Positions 1 through 8,479 of a stretch of 64,000 bases of DNA are shown in pieces. The notes beneath the pieces were generated by a model. The model was not told the DNA's origin. It saw only the letters and a list, made by a program, of their open reading frames with translations, and searched no databases. Origin of the DNA: Bacillota bacterium. GTDB taxonomy: Bacteria > Bacillota > Clostridia > Lachnospirales > Lachnospiraceae. The position numbers were made by a program, and so were the translations under genes. Position 1 is the stretch's first letter. The number at the start of each line of letters is the position of its first letter. Location: NCBI GenBank assembly GCA_023460575.1, contig JAEWPQ010000056.1, positions 1-64,000 on the forward strand, in the 5' to 3' direction.

Positions 1-72
1 GAGAAAAAAGTTACTTCCATGCTTTCTGATGGTTCCATGAAGAAACTTCAGGATCAGTGGGGATTACAGTAA
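1..72 (+). CDS. Amino-acid ABC transporter substrate-binding protein, C-terminal end (partial)
   Basis: The frame is open from the first base and stops at 70-72, ending in KKLQDQWGLQ. Only the last 23 residues are inside the window. A tail with a lysine-rich helix and a final Trp-Gly is common in family 3 solute-binding proteins for polar amino acids. The call rests mainly on position: the two permeases of such an importer start 26 bases downstream on the same strand. The ligand cannot be judged from this fragment. Confidence 0.6.
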   Translation, partial: EKKVTSMLSDGSMKKLQDQWGLQ

Positions 73-98
73 GCTGTTTTAAGTAAAGGAAAAATGAC

Positions 99-833
99 AT
101 GATTAAAGGTCTTTTTGATGGAAAACGATGGAGTGCCCTTTTTGCGGCATTCCCCGAATATTATATCCCTGGATTTCTTATGACACTTAAAATATCACTG
201 GTAGGACTGGCGGTTGCGCTGGTCCTTGGAGTGATATTCGGCATGTTCTCATCATCCAAGTGGAAGCTGCTTAAGATTATTTCACGAATTTATGTGGAAT
301 TCATACAGAATACGCCTCTGGCTTTGCAGGTCATGTGTTATTACTCGGTTCTTCCCATGCTATTTTCCAGTTCAGGGTTCCGTATCCCCAAGTTTGTATT
401 AGGAGTGATCGGTGTAGGAGTATATCATGGTGCTTATATTTCTGAGGTTATAAGAACCGGAATTGAAGCCATTCCAAAGGGGCAGTCCGAGGCAGCAGCA
501 TCCCAGGGCTTTAGCTATCTGGAAACCATGTATCATATCATTCTGCCTCAGACGATTAAGATTATTATGCCTCCTCTCGCCAATCAGGCTTTAAATCTGG
601 TTAAGAATACTTCCATTCTGGCCATGGTTGCCGGTATGGATCTGATGTATTTTACGGATTCCTGGGGCGCTGACAGAGGGTATTTTGCCCAGGCATATTT
701 TACCAGTGCAGTGATGTACTTTATTATCTGTTTCCCGTTAGCCAGACTGGCAAGATATTTAGAGATCCGCTCCATGCGGCTGCCGGTTGCAAAAAAGCTT
801 GATATACAGGCAGACGAGGAGGCAGCATGTTAG
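99..833 (+). CDS. Polar amino-acid ABC transporter permease (His/Glu/Gln/Arg family)
   Basis: This 244-residue integral membrane protein is one half of the channel of an amino-acid importer. The binding-protein-dependent permease loop (EAA motif) is visible as PKGQSEAAASQGFSYLETM followed by ILPQ, the site that docks on the ATPase. Hydrophobic segments fill the N-terminal half and the region before the basic C-terminus. The start is supported by AAAGGA at 85-90, eight bases before the ATG. It overlaps the next permease by 7 bases, so the two are probably made together as a heterodimer. No ATPase gene is in the window; it may lie upstream. Confidence 0.9.
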   Translation: MIKGLFDGKRWSALFAAFPEYYIPGFLMTLKISLVGLAVALVLGVIFGMFSSSKWKLLKIISRIYVEFIQNTPLALQVMCYYSVLPMLFSSSGFRIPKFVLGVIGVGVYHGAYISEVIRTGIEAIPKGQSEAAASQGFSYLETMYHIILPQTIKIIMPPLANQALNLVKNTSILAMVAGMDLMYFTDSWGADRGYFAQAYFTSAVMYFIICFPLARLARYLEIRSMRLPVAKKLDIQADEEAAC

Positions 834-1489
834 AATTATTTCAACAGATATTTACACCGGCAAATGTACTTTTCATGCTGAAAGGTTTGCAGATGACGGT
901 AATAATCGCCATACTTGCGACCATAATCAGCATAATTTTTGGAACAATACTGGCACTCATCCGTACCTATTCTTCCGGCAAATGGAGGTGGGCTGGAACA
1001 TTGGTTGCAGTCTATACTGAATTTTTCCGCTGCACCCCCAATCTTTTGTGGATTCTCTGGATCTATTTTACGGTAAAAGGGAATAAAGTAGGAGTATCGG
1101 TATTTGCCATTTCCCTGTTTACTTCTGCAGTTGTGGCAGAGATCTTCCGGGGCGGATTAAACTCCATTCCCAAGGGACAGTTTGAAGGGGCGCAGTCACA
1201 GGGCTTTAGCTTTTTACAGACATTGTGGTACATTGTTCTGCCGCAGACGTATAAAAAAGTCATTCCGGCTCTCTTAAGCCAGGTCATTACCATTATCAAG
1301 GATACCTCGTTCTTAAAGATGGTGGACGTAGCAGAATTTATGAGAAACTGCGCTGTTGTACTGGGCAGCATCTACGATGTCAGGGGAATGATGCTGCTGT
1401 TTGCTTTTGAGGCCCTCTGCTATTTTGCCATCTGCTTTACACTCAGCTGTGTAGTCAGGGGATATCAGAAAACAATTGTAACCGGTTAG
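827..1489 (+). CDS. Polar amino-acid ABC transporter permease, second subunit
   Basis: This 220-residue membrane protein is homologous to its upstream neighbour. It carries the same EAA loop, PKGQFEGAQSQGFSFLQTL followed by VLPQ. A strong GAGGAGG ribosome site lies inside the end of the preceding gene and the reading frames overlap, which indicates translational coupling. The length is normal for the family. Substrate identity (for example glutamine, cystine or arginine) cannot be read from the permeases. Confidence 0.9.
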   Translation: MLELFQQIFTPANVLFMLKGLQMTVIIAILATIISIIFGTILALIRTYSSGKWRWAGTLVAVYTEFFRCTPNLLWILWIYFTVKGNKVGVSVFAISLFTSAVVAEIFRGGLNSIPKGQFEGAQSQGFSFLQTLWYIVLPQTYKKVIPALLSQVITIIKDTSFLKMVDVAEFMRNCAVVLGSIYDVRGMMLLFAFEALCYFAICFTLSCVVRGYQKTIVTG

Positions 1490-1504
1490 GGAGGTACATC
1501 TGTT

Positions 1505-2101
1505 ATGGAGAAGTTTACGATCACCATTACCCGCGAATTCGGCAGCCTTGGACGCTCCATCGCTAAGGAGCTGTCGCGAATTCTGGGAGTGGAGTTTTAT
1601 GACCGGGATATTGTAGAGGAAGTTGCAAATAAGCTGAATCTGCCGGTTTCGACGGTGAGCAACGAAGAGGAAAAGTCCAGGTACAGCTTTCTGCCAAGAA
1701 TGTTTCCTCTTGGAACTGATGAGGAATACATGCAGGATATTATATTTGATGTTCAGAAAGGTATTATTCTGGATCTGGCAAAAAAATCAAGCTGCATTCT
1801 GGTTGGCAGATGCTCTGATTTTCTTCTGGAGAAACATAAGAATAACATCAACATTTTTATTTATGCTTCTTATGAGAAACGTCTGGAAAACTGCGTGGAG
1901 ACACTTGGGATGACAGAGGCTGAGGCAAAAAAGATGATCCTCTCTGTAGATAAGGCCCGGAATGCATATCACAAAAAGTATGCAGGTTATTTACCCGGTG
2001 ATCCGGAGCATAAGCAGCTGATGATTGACTCCTCTTTACTTGGTGTGACCGGAACTGCAAAACTGATTGCAGAGATTGTACATCAGTTATTTGAAGTATA
2101 A
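1505..2101 (+). CDS. Cytidylate kinase-like family protein (AAK6)
   Basis: This 198-residue cytosolic P-loop-type protein begins with ITREFGSLGRSIAKELS, the nucleotide-binding start typical of the cytidylate-kinase-like family, followed by a YDRDIVEEVA segment. ILVGRCSDFLL lies mid-protein. The family resembles CMP kinase, but its physiological substrate is generally not established. A GGGAGGT ribosome site lies at 1490-1496. It follows the permease gene by 15 bases and is probably read with it; a link to amino-acid uptake is not evident. A hairpin at 2127-2186 follows it. Confidence 0.8.
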   Translation: MEKFTITITREFGSLGRSIAKELSRILGVEFYDRDIVEEVANKLNLPVSTVSNEEEKSRYSFLPRMFPLGTDEEYMQDIIFDVQKGIILDLAKKSSCILVGRCSDFLLEKHKNNINIFIYASYEKRLENCVETLGMTEAEAKKMILSVDKARNAYHKKYAGYLPGDPEHKQLMIDSSLLGVTGTAKLIAEIVHQLFEV

Positions 2102-2126
2102 CTGATTTCAGAAGTTTCCTATTTAA

Positions 2127-2186
2127 AACAGGTCTTTTTGGCAAAACTAGGATGGGAGTCCGAAGCTTTTGCCAAAAGGGCCTGTT
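2127..2186 (+). terminator. Long inverted repeat after the transporter operon
   Basis: Arms of 20 bases at 2127-2146 and 2167-2186 (AACAGG...GGCAAAA and its near complement) form a stem with a mismatch or two around a 20-base loop. No clean T-run follows, so termination is likely but not certain. The downstream arm ends four bases before the next promoter. Confidence 0.55.
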
Positions 2187-2189
2187 CTA

Positions 2190-2218
2190 TTGACAACAGG
2201 AATATCAGGTACTAAACT
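2190..2218 (+). promoter_or_regulatory. Sigma-A promoter for the CorA-like gene
   Basis: TTGACA at 2190-2195 and TAAACT at 2213-2218 are separated by 17 bases, about 57 bases before the GTG start. Confidence 0.6.
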
Positions 2219-2274
2219 TTAAAAAGGCAGGTCTGGAAAGAAGGCCAAGTATCGGGTTTTAGGAGGAAACAGAT

Positions 2275-3204
2275 GTGAGATATAAATTAAACAAAAGACT
2301 GATTCCTGTAAAAGCGGAAGAATCGGTATCAGAGGATGTTGTTCTGATTGAAATTTTAAGCAGGGAAGAATACACAAACAGACATCATACCCGTTATGAG
2401 GATCATTTGCTTATCCGGAATCTGGAACGGGGCCAGTATTGCAGGACGGATTTGTTAAAAGACTGTGTGATCGGTACGCTGGTGATACCTGTGAAGAAAA
2501 ATCCTTTAAAGCGTCCGCTGGTAATTGGCTATTACATGAATGAGAACCGTCTTATCCTGATAGACGACAGCGGGGAAGCTGACAGAATGCTGAAGGAGAT
2601 GGATAAGACGCAGATTTTTGACAAAGTCTACCCGGCTCATCTCCTGTTTGAGTTTCTGGAATACCAGGTCAGGGACGAGATTGAATATCTTCAGAAATAT
2701 GAGGAACACTTAACAGAAATGGAAGACAGAATCATGAGCGGCAGAAGGGGAAAGGAAGACGTGCTGGGAATTATTCTAAAGGCCAGGAAGGAACTTGCAA
2801 AGGTTACGTCCTATTATGGGCAGCTGATGAATATGAGTCAGACCTTAACGGAGAATTACAATGGTCTTTTAAAGAAGGAAGAACAGGCGTTGTTTCACTT
2901 GCTTACAGGGAGAATGGCCAGGCTTGCGGATTACGGAAGGGAACTGCGGGAATATGCCCAGCAGATCCGTGAGATGTATCAGGTGCGTATGGAAATGAAG
3001 CAGAATCATGCTTTGTCCTTTCTTACCATGGTGACCGCTGTTTTTGCTCCTCTGTCTCTGATCGCAGGCTGGTATGGCATGAATTTTAAAAATATGCCCG
3101 AACTTGGCTGGACTTACGGATATCCGCTTTGTATCCTCATAAGCATACTCCTGATAGTTTTGGAAATATGGTATTTTACCAGAAAAGGGTGGTTAAAAAA
3201 ATAG
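2275..3204 (+). CDS. corA: CorA family divalent cation transporter
   Basis: This 309-residue protein belongs to the CorA/Mrs2 family, homopentameric Mg2+ (sometimes Co2+ or Ni2+) channels of the cytoplasmic membrane. The diagnostic YGMNF motif sits near residue 269 at the end of the first C-terminal membrane helix. A second helix and a basic tail (TRKGWLKK) close the protein, and the long charged N-terminal part is the cytosolic funnel. The start is GTG at 2275: the ATG two bases earlier is followed directly by TGA, and AGGAGG at 2261-2266 is well placed for the GTG. Monocistronic with its own promoter. Confidence 0.88.
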   Translation: MRYKLNKRLIPVKAEESVSEDVVLIEILSREEYTNRHHTRYEDHLLIRNLERGQYCRTDLLKDCVIGTLVIPVKKNPLKRPLVIGYYMNENRLILIDDSGEADRMLKEMDKTQIFDKVYPAHLLFEFLEYQVRDEIEYLQKYEEHLTEMEDRIMSGRRGKEDVLGIILKARKELAKVTSYYGQLMNMSQTLTENYNGLLKKEEQALFHLLTGRMARLADYGRELREYAQQIREMYQVRMEMKQNHALSFLTMVTAVFAPLSLIAGWYGMNFKNMPELGWTYGYPLCILISILLIVLEIWYFTRKGWLKK

Positions 3205-3258
3205 CATTTACAAGAATTTGCTTCTAAATTAGATCAATAGAAAATTAATTTGATTCCC

Positions 3259-3287
3259 TTGACACGGGGAAAAAAATCTGGTATACT
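3259..3287 (+). promoter_or_regulatory. Consensus sigma-A promoter for the DEAD-box helicase
   Basis: TTGACA at 3259-3264, a 17-base spacer and TATACT at 3282-3287. Transcription would start about 130 bases before the gene, giving a long leader. Confidence 0.8.
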
Positions 3288-3300
3288 TTACATTCGTGTG

Positions 3301-3350
3301 AAACGAGAGGATGAAGGTCTGAAACGTGCCTGATACCTCTCGTTTTATTT
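3301..3350 (+). promoter_or_regulatory. Leader hairpin of the DEAD-box helicase mRNA (possible attenuator)
   Basis: A perfect 10-base stem pairs AAACGAGAGG at 3301-3310 with CCTCTCGTTT at 3336-3345 and is followed by a T-rich run. It lies just after the promoter and before the gene, so it looks like a conditional terminator or RNA-stability element. A similar arrangement precedes the second helicase at 53605. Confidence 0.6.
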
Positions 3351-3421
3351 GCGATAGTGTGTTTGTGCGGCCGTCGGCAACATAAGAACCCGGCTGGCAA
3401 TGAGAAAGGAATTAATCATTT

Positions 3422-5119
3422 ATGGAAACAGTTAGATTTGATGAGTTACATTTAGATGAAAGAATTCTGCGGGCAGTAGCAGATATGGGATTTGAAGAGG
3501 CATCTCCGATCCAGACCCAGGCAATTCCGGTTCAGATGGAAGGAAGAGATATTATCGGTCAGGCCCAGACAGGAACGGGAAAGACCGCTGCCTTTGGAAT
3601 TCCCCTGTTACAAAAAGTTGACCCTAAGGTAAAAAAGCTTCAGGCGGTGGCCCTCTGTCCAACCAGAGAGCTTGCTATTCAGGTGGCAGATGAGATCCGC
3701 AGGCTTGCTAAATATATGCATGGTGTGAAGGTCGTCCCTATCTATGGCGGCCAGGACATCGTGAAACAGATCCGTTCCTTAAAAGACGGTACTCAGGTCA
3801 TCATCGGAACACCGGGACGTGTTATGGACCATATGCGCCGGAAAACCGTTAAGTTTGATTTTGTCCATACGGTTGTTATGGATGAGGCAGATGAGATGCT
3901 GAACATGGGATTTTTAGAGGATATGGAAACCATTTTAAGTCAGCTTCCCGAAGAACGGCAGACAGTTATGTTTTCAGCTACCATGCCTCCGGCGATTTCA
4001 GATATTGCAAGAAAGTTCCAGAAAGAACCTGTAAATGTAAAGGTAGTAAAGAAAGAACTGACAGTGCCGAAAGTAACCCAGTATTACTATGAGGTGAAGC
4101 CAAAGAGTAAATTGGAAGTAATGTGCCGTCTTTTAGACATGTATGCACCGAAGCTTTCCGTTGTTTTCTGCAACACCAAAAAGCAGGTAGATGAACTGGT
4201 ACAGTCCCTTCAGGGAAGAGGGTATTTTGCTGAAGGTCTTCACGGTGATTTAAAGCAGATTCAGCGTGACCGCGTTATGAACAGCTTCCGTAATGGTAAG
4301 ACAGAGATTCTTGTGGCAACCGATGTGGCAGCCCGTGGAATCGACGTAGATGACGTAGAAGCGGTATTTAACTATGATCTTCCCCAGGATGACGAGTACT
4401 ATGTACACCGTATTGGCCGTACAGGCCGTGCCGGTCGTGAAGGAATCGCATTCAGCTTCGTGGTAGGCAAGGAAGTATATAAGCTTCGTGACATTCAGCG
4501 TTACTGTAAGACCAAGATCGTACCTCAGGCAATTCCATCACTTAACGATGTAACAGCCATCAAGGTAGACAAGATCCTGGAAGGTGTTGCAGCTACCATC
4601 GGTGATACAGATTTAAGCAAGACAGTTAATATCATTGAGAAGAAGCTGTTGGAAGAGGATTACACCTCTCTTGATCTTGCAGCAGCCCTCTTACGTATGA
4701 TGATGGGTGAAGAGAATGAAGACATCATCGATACCAGAGAACCCCGTTCCCTTGACGAGCTGGAAGGTTTCGGAGGCGGAAATGGAAGCAGAGGCAGAGG
4801 AAGAAGCAGCAGCAGCGGCAGCGGCGGCGGTCGTGGAGGAAACAGTGGAAGATATGATTCCTCTTCCAGAGATGACATGGCTCGTCTTTTCATTAACATC
4901 GGCAAGAACCAGAACGTAAAGCCAGGTGATATTCTTGGTGCCATTGCCGGAGAATCCGGTATGCCCGGCAAGATGGTTGGAAGCATTGACATGTATGACA
5001 AATATACATTTGTAGAGGTTCCAAGAGAAAACGCAGATGCCGTGTTAAATGCAATGAAAGATGTAAAAATAAAAGGTAAAAATATCCATATGGAAAAAGC
5101 CAACGGAAAAGGCAAATAA
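3422..5119 (+). CDS. DEAD-box ATP-dependent RNA helicase with DbpA-type C-terminal domain
   Basis: This 565-residue protein unwinds RNA in ribosome assembly or mRNA turnover. Canonical motifs appear in order: Q-motif region ASPIQTQAIP, Walker A AQTGTGKT, PTRELA, GTPGR, DEAD, SAT and HRIGRTGRAG. A flexible Gly/Ser/Arg linker covers about residues 450-475. The last roughly 80 residues (ARLFINIGKNQNVKPGDILG onward) fit the DbpA RNA-binding domain, which directs such helicases to structured rRNA. A GAAAGGAA ribosome site precedes the ATG. It has its own promoter, hairpin leader and terminator. DeaD/CshA/DbpA naming is not resolvable from sequence alone. Confidence 0.93.
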   Translation: METVRFDELHLDERILRAVADMGFEEASPIQTQAIPVQMEGRDIIGQAQTGTGKTAAFGIPLLQKVDPKVKKLQAVALCPTRELAIQVADEIRRLAKYMHGVKVVPIYGGQDIVKQIRSLKDGTQVIIGTPGRVMDHMRRKTVKFDFVHTVVMDEADEMLNMGFLEDMETILSQLPEERQTVMFSATMPPAISDIARKFQKEPVNVKVVKKELTVPKVTQYYYEVKPKSKLEVMCRLLDMYAPKLSVVFCNTKKQVDELVQSLQGRGYFAEGLHGDLKQIQRDRVMNSFRNGKTEILVATDVAARGIDVDDVEAVFNYDLPQDDEYYVHRIGRTGRAGREGIAFSFVVGKEVYKLRDIQRYCKTKIVPQAIPSLNDVTAIKVDKILEGVAATIGDTDLSKTVNIIEKKLLEEDYTSLDLAAALLRMMMGEENEDIIDTREPRSLDELEGFGGGNGSRGRGRSSSSGSGGGRGGNSGRYDSSSRDDMARLFINIGKNQNVKPGDILGAIAGESGMPGKMVGSIDMYDKYTFVEVPRENADAVLNAMKDVKIKGKNIHMEKANGKGK

Positions 5120-5126
5120 ATTTTCG

Positions 5127-5185
5127 GGAGCTGAACAACGAAGGAAGACGGCCTGTCTTACCGGAGGTGTTTAGCTCCTTTTTTT
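5127..5185 (+). terminator. Intrinsic terminator after the helicase
   Basis: GGAGCTGAACA at 5127-5137 pairs with TGTTTAGCTCC at 5168-5178 (one G-U pair), followed by seven T residues. Confidence 0.8.
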
Positions 5186-5247
5186 CTTGCTTCCTGAAAG
5201 AAAACAGGATACAATTAGTTCAGATTAGGAGTCAATTGGAGGATAAA

Positions 5248-6615
5248 ATGGCAGAGTGGAAGAAAAATGACAGGATCCGGGTGTTGATTGAGGATCTGAG
5301 TGAAACCGGAGAAGGAATCGGCAAAACCGATGGCTTTACGTGGTTTATAAAGGATACAGTAATCGGAGATCAGGTGGAAGCAAAAGCAATGAAGGTGAAA
5401 AAATCCTACGGTTTTGCACACTTAGAGCGAATCATCAAGCCGTCAGAAGGCAGAATTACTCCCCGGTGTCCGGTAGGGAGGCAGTGCGGAGGCTGTCAGC
5501 TGCAGGCCATGAGATATGAAGAGCAGCTTCGTTATAAGGAGCGTAAAATATATGGCAACATTACCCGTATCGGCGGTTTTACGGATGTTCCTATGCTGCC
5601 TATTATGGGAATGGACGAGCCATGGAGATATCGGAATAAAGCGCAGTTTCCCTGGGGACTGGATAAGGAAGGAAAGCCCGTAGCGGGCTTTTATGCAGGA
5701 AGGACTCATGCTATTATCGGGTGTGAGGACTGTCTGTTAGGAGTGGAGGAAAACCAGGAGGTATTGACGCGTATGAAAGCTCATATGGAGCGGTATCATC
5801 TGACTCCTTATGAGGAGAGCACTCATAAGGGCCTGATTCGACATACGCTGATCCGGAAGGGTTTTCAGACAGGAGAGCTGATGGTGTGTCAGGTAATTAA
5901 CGGAAATCAGCTGCCTCACAGTGAGGAACTGGTGAAAAGTCTGCTTGAGATTCCCGGAATGGCAAGCATATCTCTGAATATAAATAAGGAACAGACCAAT
6001 GTGATTCTCGGGGACAAGGTGGAGAATCTTTATGGTCCTGGATATATCACGGATTATATTGGTTCCGTACAATACCGTATTTCCCCTCTTTCTTTTTATC
6101 AGGTCAATCCGGTGCAGACTCAGAAGTTATATGGAACTGCTTTGGAGTATGCGGGGCTTACCGGCGGCGAGACTGTCTGGGATCTGTATTGCGGAATCGG
6201 AACTATATCCCTGTTTCTGGCGCAGAAGGCGAAGAAGGTCTATGGAGTGGAGATCGTTCCCCAGGCAATTGATGATGCAAGGGAGAATGCAAGGCTGAAC
6301 GGCATTGAGAACGCAGAGTTTTTCGTGGGGAAGGCAGAGGAAGTACTGCCGGAACAGTATGAAAAGAATCAGGTCTATGCTGATGTAATCGTTGTGGACC
6401 CGCCAAGGAAAGGGTGCGATGAGAAATGTCTGGAGACCATTGTGAAGATGGGACCGAAGCGGGTGGTGTATGTCAGCTGTGATTCTGCAACGCTGGCAAG
6501 GGATTTGAAGTATCTGGCGGAGAGAGGGTATGGGCTTGTTAAGGTGAGAGGGTGCGATATGTTTCCTTGGACGACGCACGTTGAAACCGTGTGCTTATTA
6601 ACCCGTATAAAATAA
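5248..6615 (+). CDS. rlmD: 23S rRNA (uracil-5-)-methyltransferase, RlmD/RumA family
   Basis: This 455-residue SAM-dependent enzyme makes 5-methyluridine in 23S rRNA. An N-terminal TRAM-like domain is followed by the iron-sulfur motif CPVGRQCGGCQLQAM with a further cysteine in CEDCLLG. The catalytic domain shows WDLYCGIGTISLFLA, VVDPPRKGCD and the nucleophile region YVSCDSATLARD. I chose ATG 5248 because TTGGAGGA sits just before it and because the open frame from 5167 runs through the preceding terminator. Whether it modifies U1939, U747 or both is not readable. Its 3' end is next to an integrase, a known type of integration site. Confidence 0.9.
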   Translation: MAEWKKNDRIRVLIEDLSETGEGIGKTDGFTWFIKDTVIGDQVEAKAMKVKKSYGFAHLERIIKPSEGRITPRCPVGRQCGGCQLQAMRYEEQLRYKERKIYGNITRIGGFTDVPMLPIMGMDEPWRYRNKAQFPWGLDKEGKPVAGFYAGRTHAIIGCEDCLLGVEENQEVLTRMKAHMERYHLTPYEESTHKGLIRHTLIRKGFQTGELMVCQVINGNQLPHSEELVKSLLEIPGMASISLNINKEQTNVILGDKVENLYGPGYITDYIGSVQYRISPLSFYQVNPVQTQKLYGTALEYAGLTGGETVWDLYCGIGTISLFLAQKAKKVYGVEIVPQAIDDARENARLNGIENAEFFVGKAEEVLPEQYEKNQVYADVIVVDPPRKGCDEKCLETIVKMGPKRVVYVSCDSATLARDLKYLAERGYGLVKVRGCDMFPWTTHVETVCLLTRIK

Positions 6616-6653
6616 GGATTTAAGCAGGTTTCAGGACTGGCAACGGTGGGCGG

Positions 6654-6680
6654 TGACAACCCTTTTTTGAGATGTTGTCA
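6654..6680. repeat. Inverted repeat between rlmD and the integrase
   Basis: TGACAAC at 6654-6660 faces GTTGTCA at 6674-6680, around a T-rich centre. It lies exactly between the rlmD stop and the integrase stop. It could be a terminator for the converging genes or part of the phage attachment site. A related inverted pair (TTGTCAA/TTGACAA) occurs at about 11521-11543, sharing TGACAACC, but that 8-base match is too short to call attL/attR. Confidence 0.35.
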
Positions 6681-7949
6681 AATGGAAGCCGCCTTTTCAA
6701 ATATATCTACACTCCGCGAAGCCATCGTATCGGTTGCGTGGGTGTATGTTTGCAGGGTGGTATTGATATTGGAGTGCCCCAGACGGGCTTGTACATCTTT
6801 TATATCTGCCCCGTTCTCGACCAGCATCGTGGCGTGGGTGTGACGCAGTGAGTGGTAGTCAAAGGCGAGCTTCAGCTCATTGTGAATTACCCGGCTGCAG
6901 TACTTGAAAGAATCGGTACTTACGAATTCACCGTTTTCTCTGATGCAGACCATTTCAACTCTTTTCATGGCACATTCGACGATACGCTCAACCGGAATGA
7001 TACGGTACATGTGATCACCTTTTTCATCCTTCTCAGGCTTCAAATAATGTTCTATGTAATATTCTCCATATAAAAGCCGGTTTTTCTTCTGTGTGGCCTT
7101 GGCATGCTTGAAGGCGTTGTAAAGAGCTGTACCAAACTTTATTGTGCGGTTAGAACTTTCTGTCTTAGGCGTGCTAAAGTACCAGGCCGACTTTTCTTCT
7201 TTCTTGCCTTTCTGCTCCAGAACCTTCCGGGCATCAACTCCGTAATTCCTTTTTAAAATTGTTTTATTTACAGTGAGTGTTCTATTTTCCAGATCAATGT
7301 CATCCCAGGTGAGCCCGAACGCCTCGCTGATCCGCAACCCGGTATAGTAACCGATCATGAGAGGTAAATGAAAAATGTTGTCTTCCGGAAAGCGCTCCAG
7401 AATGCACTTGAAATCTTCTGGAGAGATTATGTACCGTTCCTTTGGCTTGCGCTCAAATTTTGGCATTCTGGCACGTTCACAGGGGTTCTCCCGAGTATAT
7501 GCCAGGGGCTCTATTGCGTATTCGTAAGCAGCTGACAGTACGGATAAAATTCCGACAACGGAAGACCGGGAAAGCCCTTGCATCTTTAATCGGTTTACAT
7601 ACTCCTGGATAGCAGCGGTAGTCAGAGCCTTTAACTTATACTGTCCGAACTGGGGCTTTAAATGATTTTCAATAATCTGTATATACCCCAGCTGCGTGTT
7701 GTATTTAAGGTTCATTTTACAATAGTTGTCAAACCAGTAGTCTAGGTAGTCAGCTATGCTCAGTTCTGATGGAGCGAAGGACTGGCCGGAGTTATTATAC
7801 TCATTCATAGCCTGGGTCCCGGCTTTGAGTGCTTCTTCTTTTGTGCGGAACCCGCTTTTCATGACAGACCTTCTCTGCCCGTTCACCCGGGCAGCTTCAA
7901 AGCTGTACTGCCAGGAAGATCCTCGTTTTCTTGTTCGTAATTGTCCCAT
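6678..7949 (-). CDS. Phage-type tyrosine recombinase (integrase)
   Basis: This 423-residue site-specific recombinase would have integrated the prophage. The N-terminus (KRGSSWQYSFEAARVNGQRR) is the arm-type DNA-binding domain, followed by a SAM-like core-binding domain at about 60-170. The catalytic domain carries TGLRISEAFGL (first Arg), HSLRHTHATML (His-x-x-Arg) and a C-terminal LGHSNINTTLQTYTH with the tyrosine nucleophile. The length is full and no disruption is seen. It converges on rlmD with a 62-base gap, as expected for an integrase lying at one end of its element. Confidence 0.93.
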   Translation of the reverse strand: MGQLRTRKRGSSWQYSFEAARVNGQRRSVMKSGFRTKEEALKAGTQAMNEYNNSGQSFAPSELSIADYLDYWFDNYCKMNLKYNTQLGYIQIIENHLKPQFGQYKLKALTTAAIQEYVNRLKMQGLSRSSVVGILSVLSAAYEYAIEPLAYTRENPCERARMPKFERKPKERYIISPEDFKCILERFPEDNIFHLPLMIGYYTGLRISEAFGLTWDDIDLENRTLTVNKTILKRNYGVDARKVLEQKGKKEEKSAWYFSTPKTESSNRTIKFGTALYNAFKHAKATQKKNRLLYGEYYIEHYLKPEKDEKGDHMYRIIPVERIVECAMKRVEMVCIRENGEFVSTDSFKYCSRVIHNELKLAFDYHSLRHTHATMLVENGADIKDVQARLGHSNINTTLQTYTHATDTMASRSVDIFEKAASI

Positions 7950-8009
7950 AGTATCATTTCCTTTCTATTTTTGGGTATAAAAAATACGCCTCTTGCCAGC
8001 GCATCCTGA

Positions 8010-8043
8010 AAATGATATAATATAGGTGCCTAAAATATCATTT
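8010..8043. promoter_or_regulatory. Inverted repeat upstream of the integrase (operator-like)
   Basis: AAATGATAT at 8010-8018 and ATATCATTT at 8035-8043 are perfect complements around 16 bases that contain TATAAT-like sequence. The site lies 60-95 bases before the integrase start and could bind a phage regulator. Confidence 0.4.
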
Positions 8044-8076
8044 CTTTCCGGCGCGCCCGGTAAGAGAATTTATGTG

Positions 8077-8111
8077 AAAAGCTCTGGGAGTTCGCAGCTC
8101 CTGGGGCTTTT
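8077..8111. terminator. Bidirectional terminator-like hairpin
   Basis: AAAAGCTCTGGGAG at 8077-8090 pairs (with G-U pairs) with CTCCTGGGGCTTTT at 8098-8111. A/T runs on both sides fit termination after the ImmA fragment on the minus strand. Confidence 0.6.
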
Positions 8112-8125
8112 TCCATCCTATTATG

Positions 8126-8479
8126 CTATGCCATTCTGTAAATGTTAAATGGCTCGAAAATTATTATGTACTCGCCTCTCTGAAAGCCAAGACCATATTT
8201 TGAGTGATAACAGTCTATTGACTCTTGGAGAAAGGATTCAGTAACATTGAGATGTTCGGCGATTTCGTATCGATTAGAACAGCCGGCTTCTTTGACAGAA
8301 ATCAGTTTTTCTATTGTAATCATATCATTGTACGCCCAGAGCCGCGCGGCGCGCTCCTGCTTTTTATTGCCTACACTATCCAAGTCCAGTATATCACCTG
8401 ATGAAGTGTAGTGATGCCCCAACTCTTCAGCAAGTACACAAGTTTTCTCAACGCACGTCTCAATGCGGCTATTAATTGC
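8126..8479 (-). pseudogene. ImmA/IrrE-type phage metallopeptidase, N-terminally truncated
   Basis: The minus-strand frame reads AINSRIETCVEKTCVLAEELGHHY and continues with SSGDILDLDSVGNKKQE. This is the second half of an ImmA/IrrE peptidase, the anti-repressor that cleaves phage/ICE repressors. The active-site helix is present but reads AEELGHH. The C-terminal part (SNRYEIAEHLNVTESFLQ) also fits the family. Upstream of about 8479 the frame runs into sequence that reads, on the other strand, as a different phage gene. The N-terminal half and start codon are therefore gone, probably by deletion. Not expected to be functional. Confidence 0.75.

Noticed and set aside
4660..5115. Long minus-strand frame (151 codons) over the helicase C-terminus
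   Set aside because: It is antisense to the Gly/Ser/Arg linker and DbpA domain; it has no ribosome site, and its Pro/Leu runs mirror the composition of the real gene.
5167..5247. Upstream extension of RlmD to an ATG at 5167
   Set aside because: The extension lies within the terminator of the preceding gene; the ATG at 5248 has a strong ribosome site and the correct family start.
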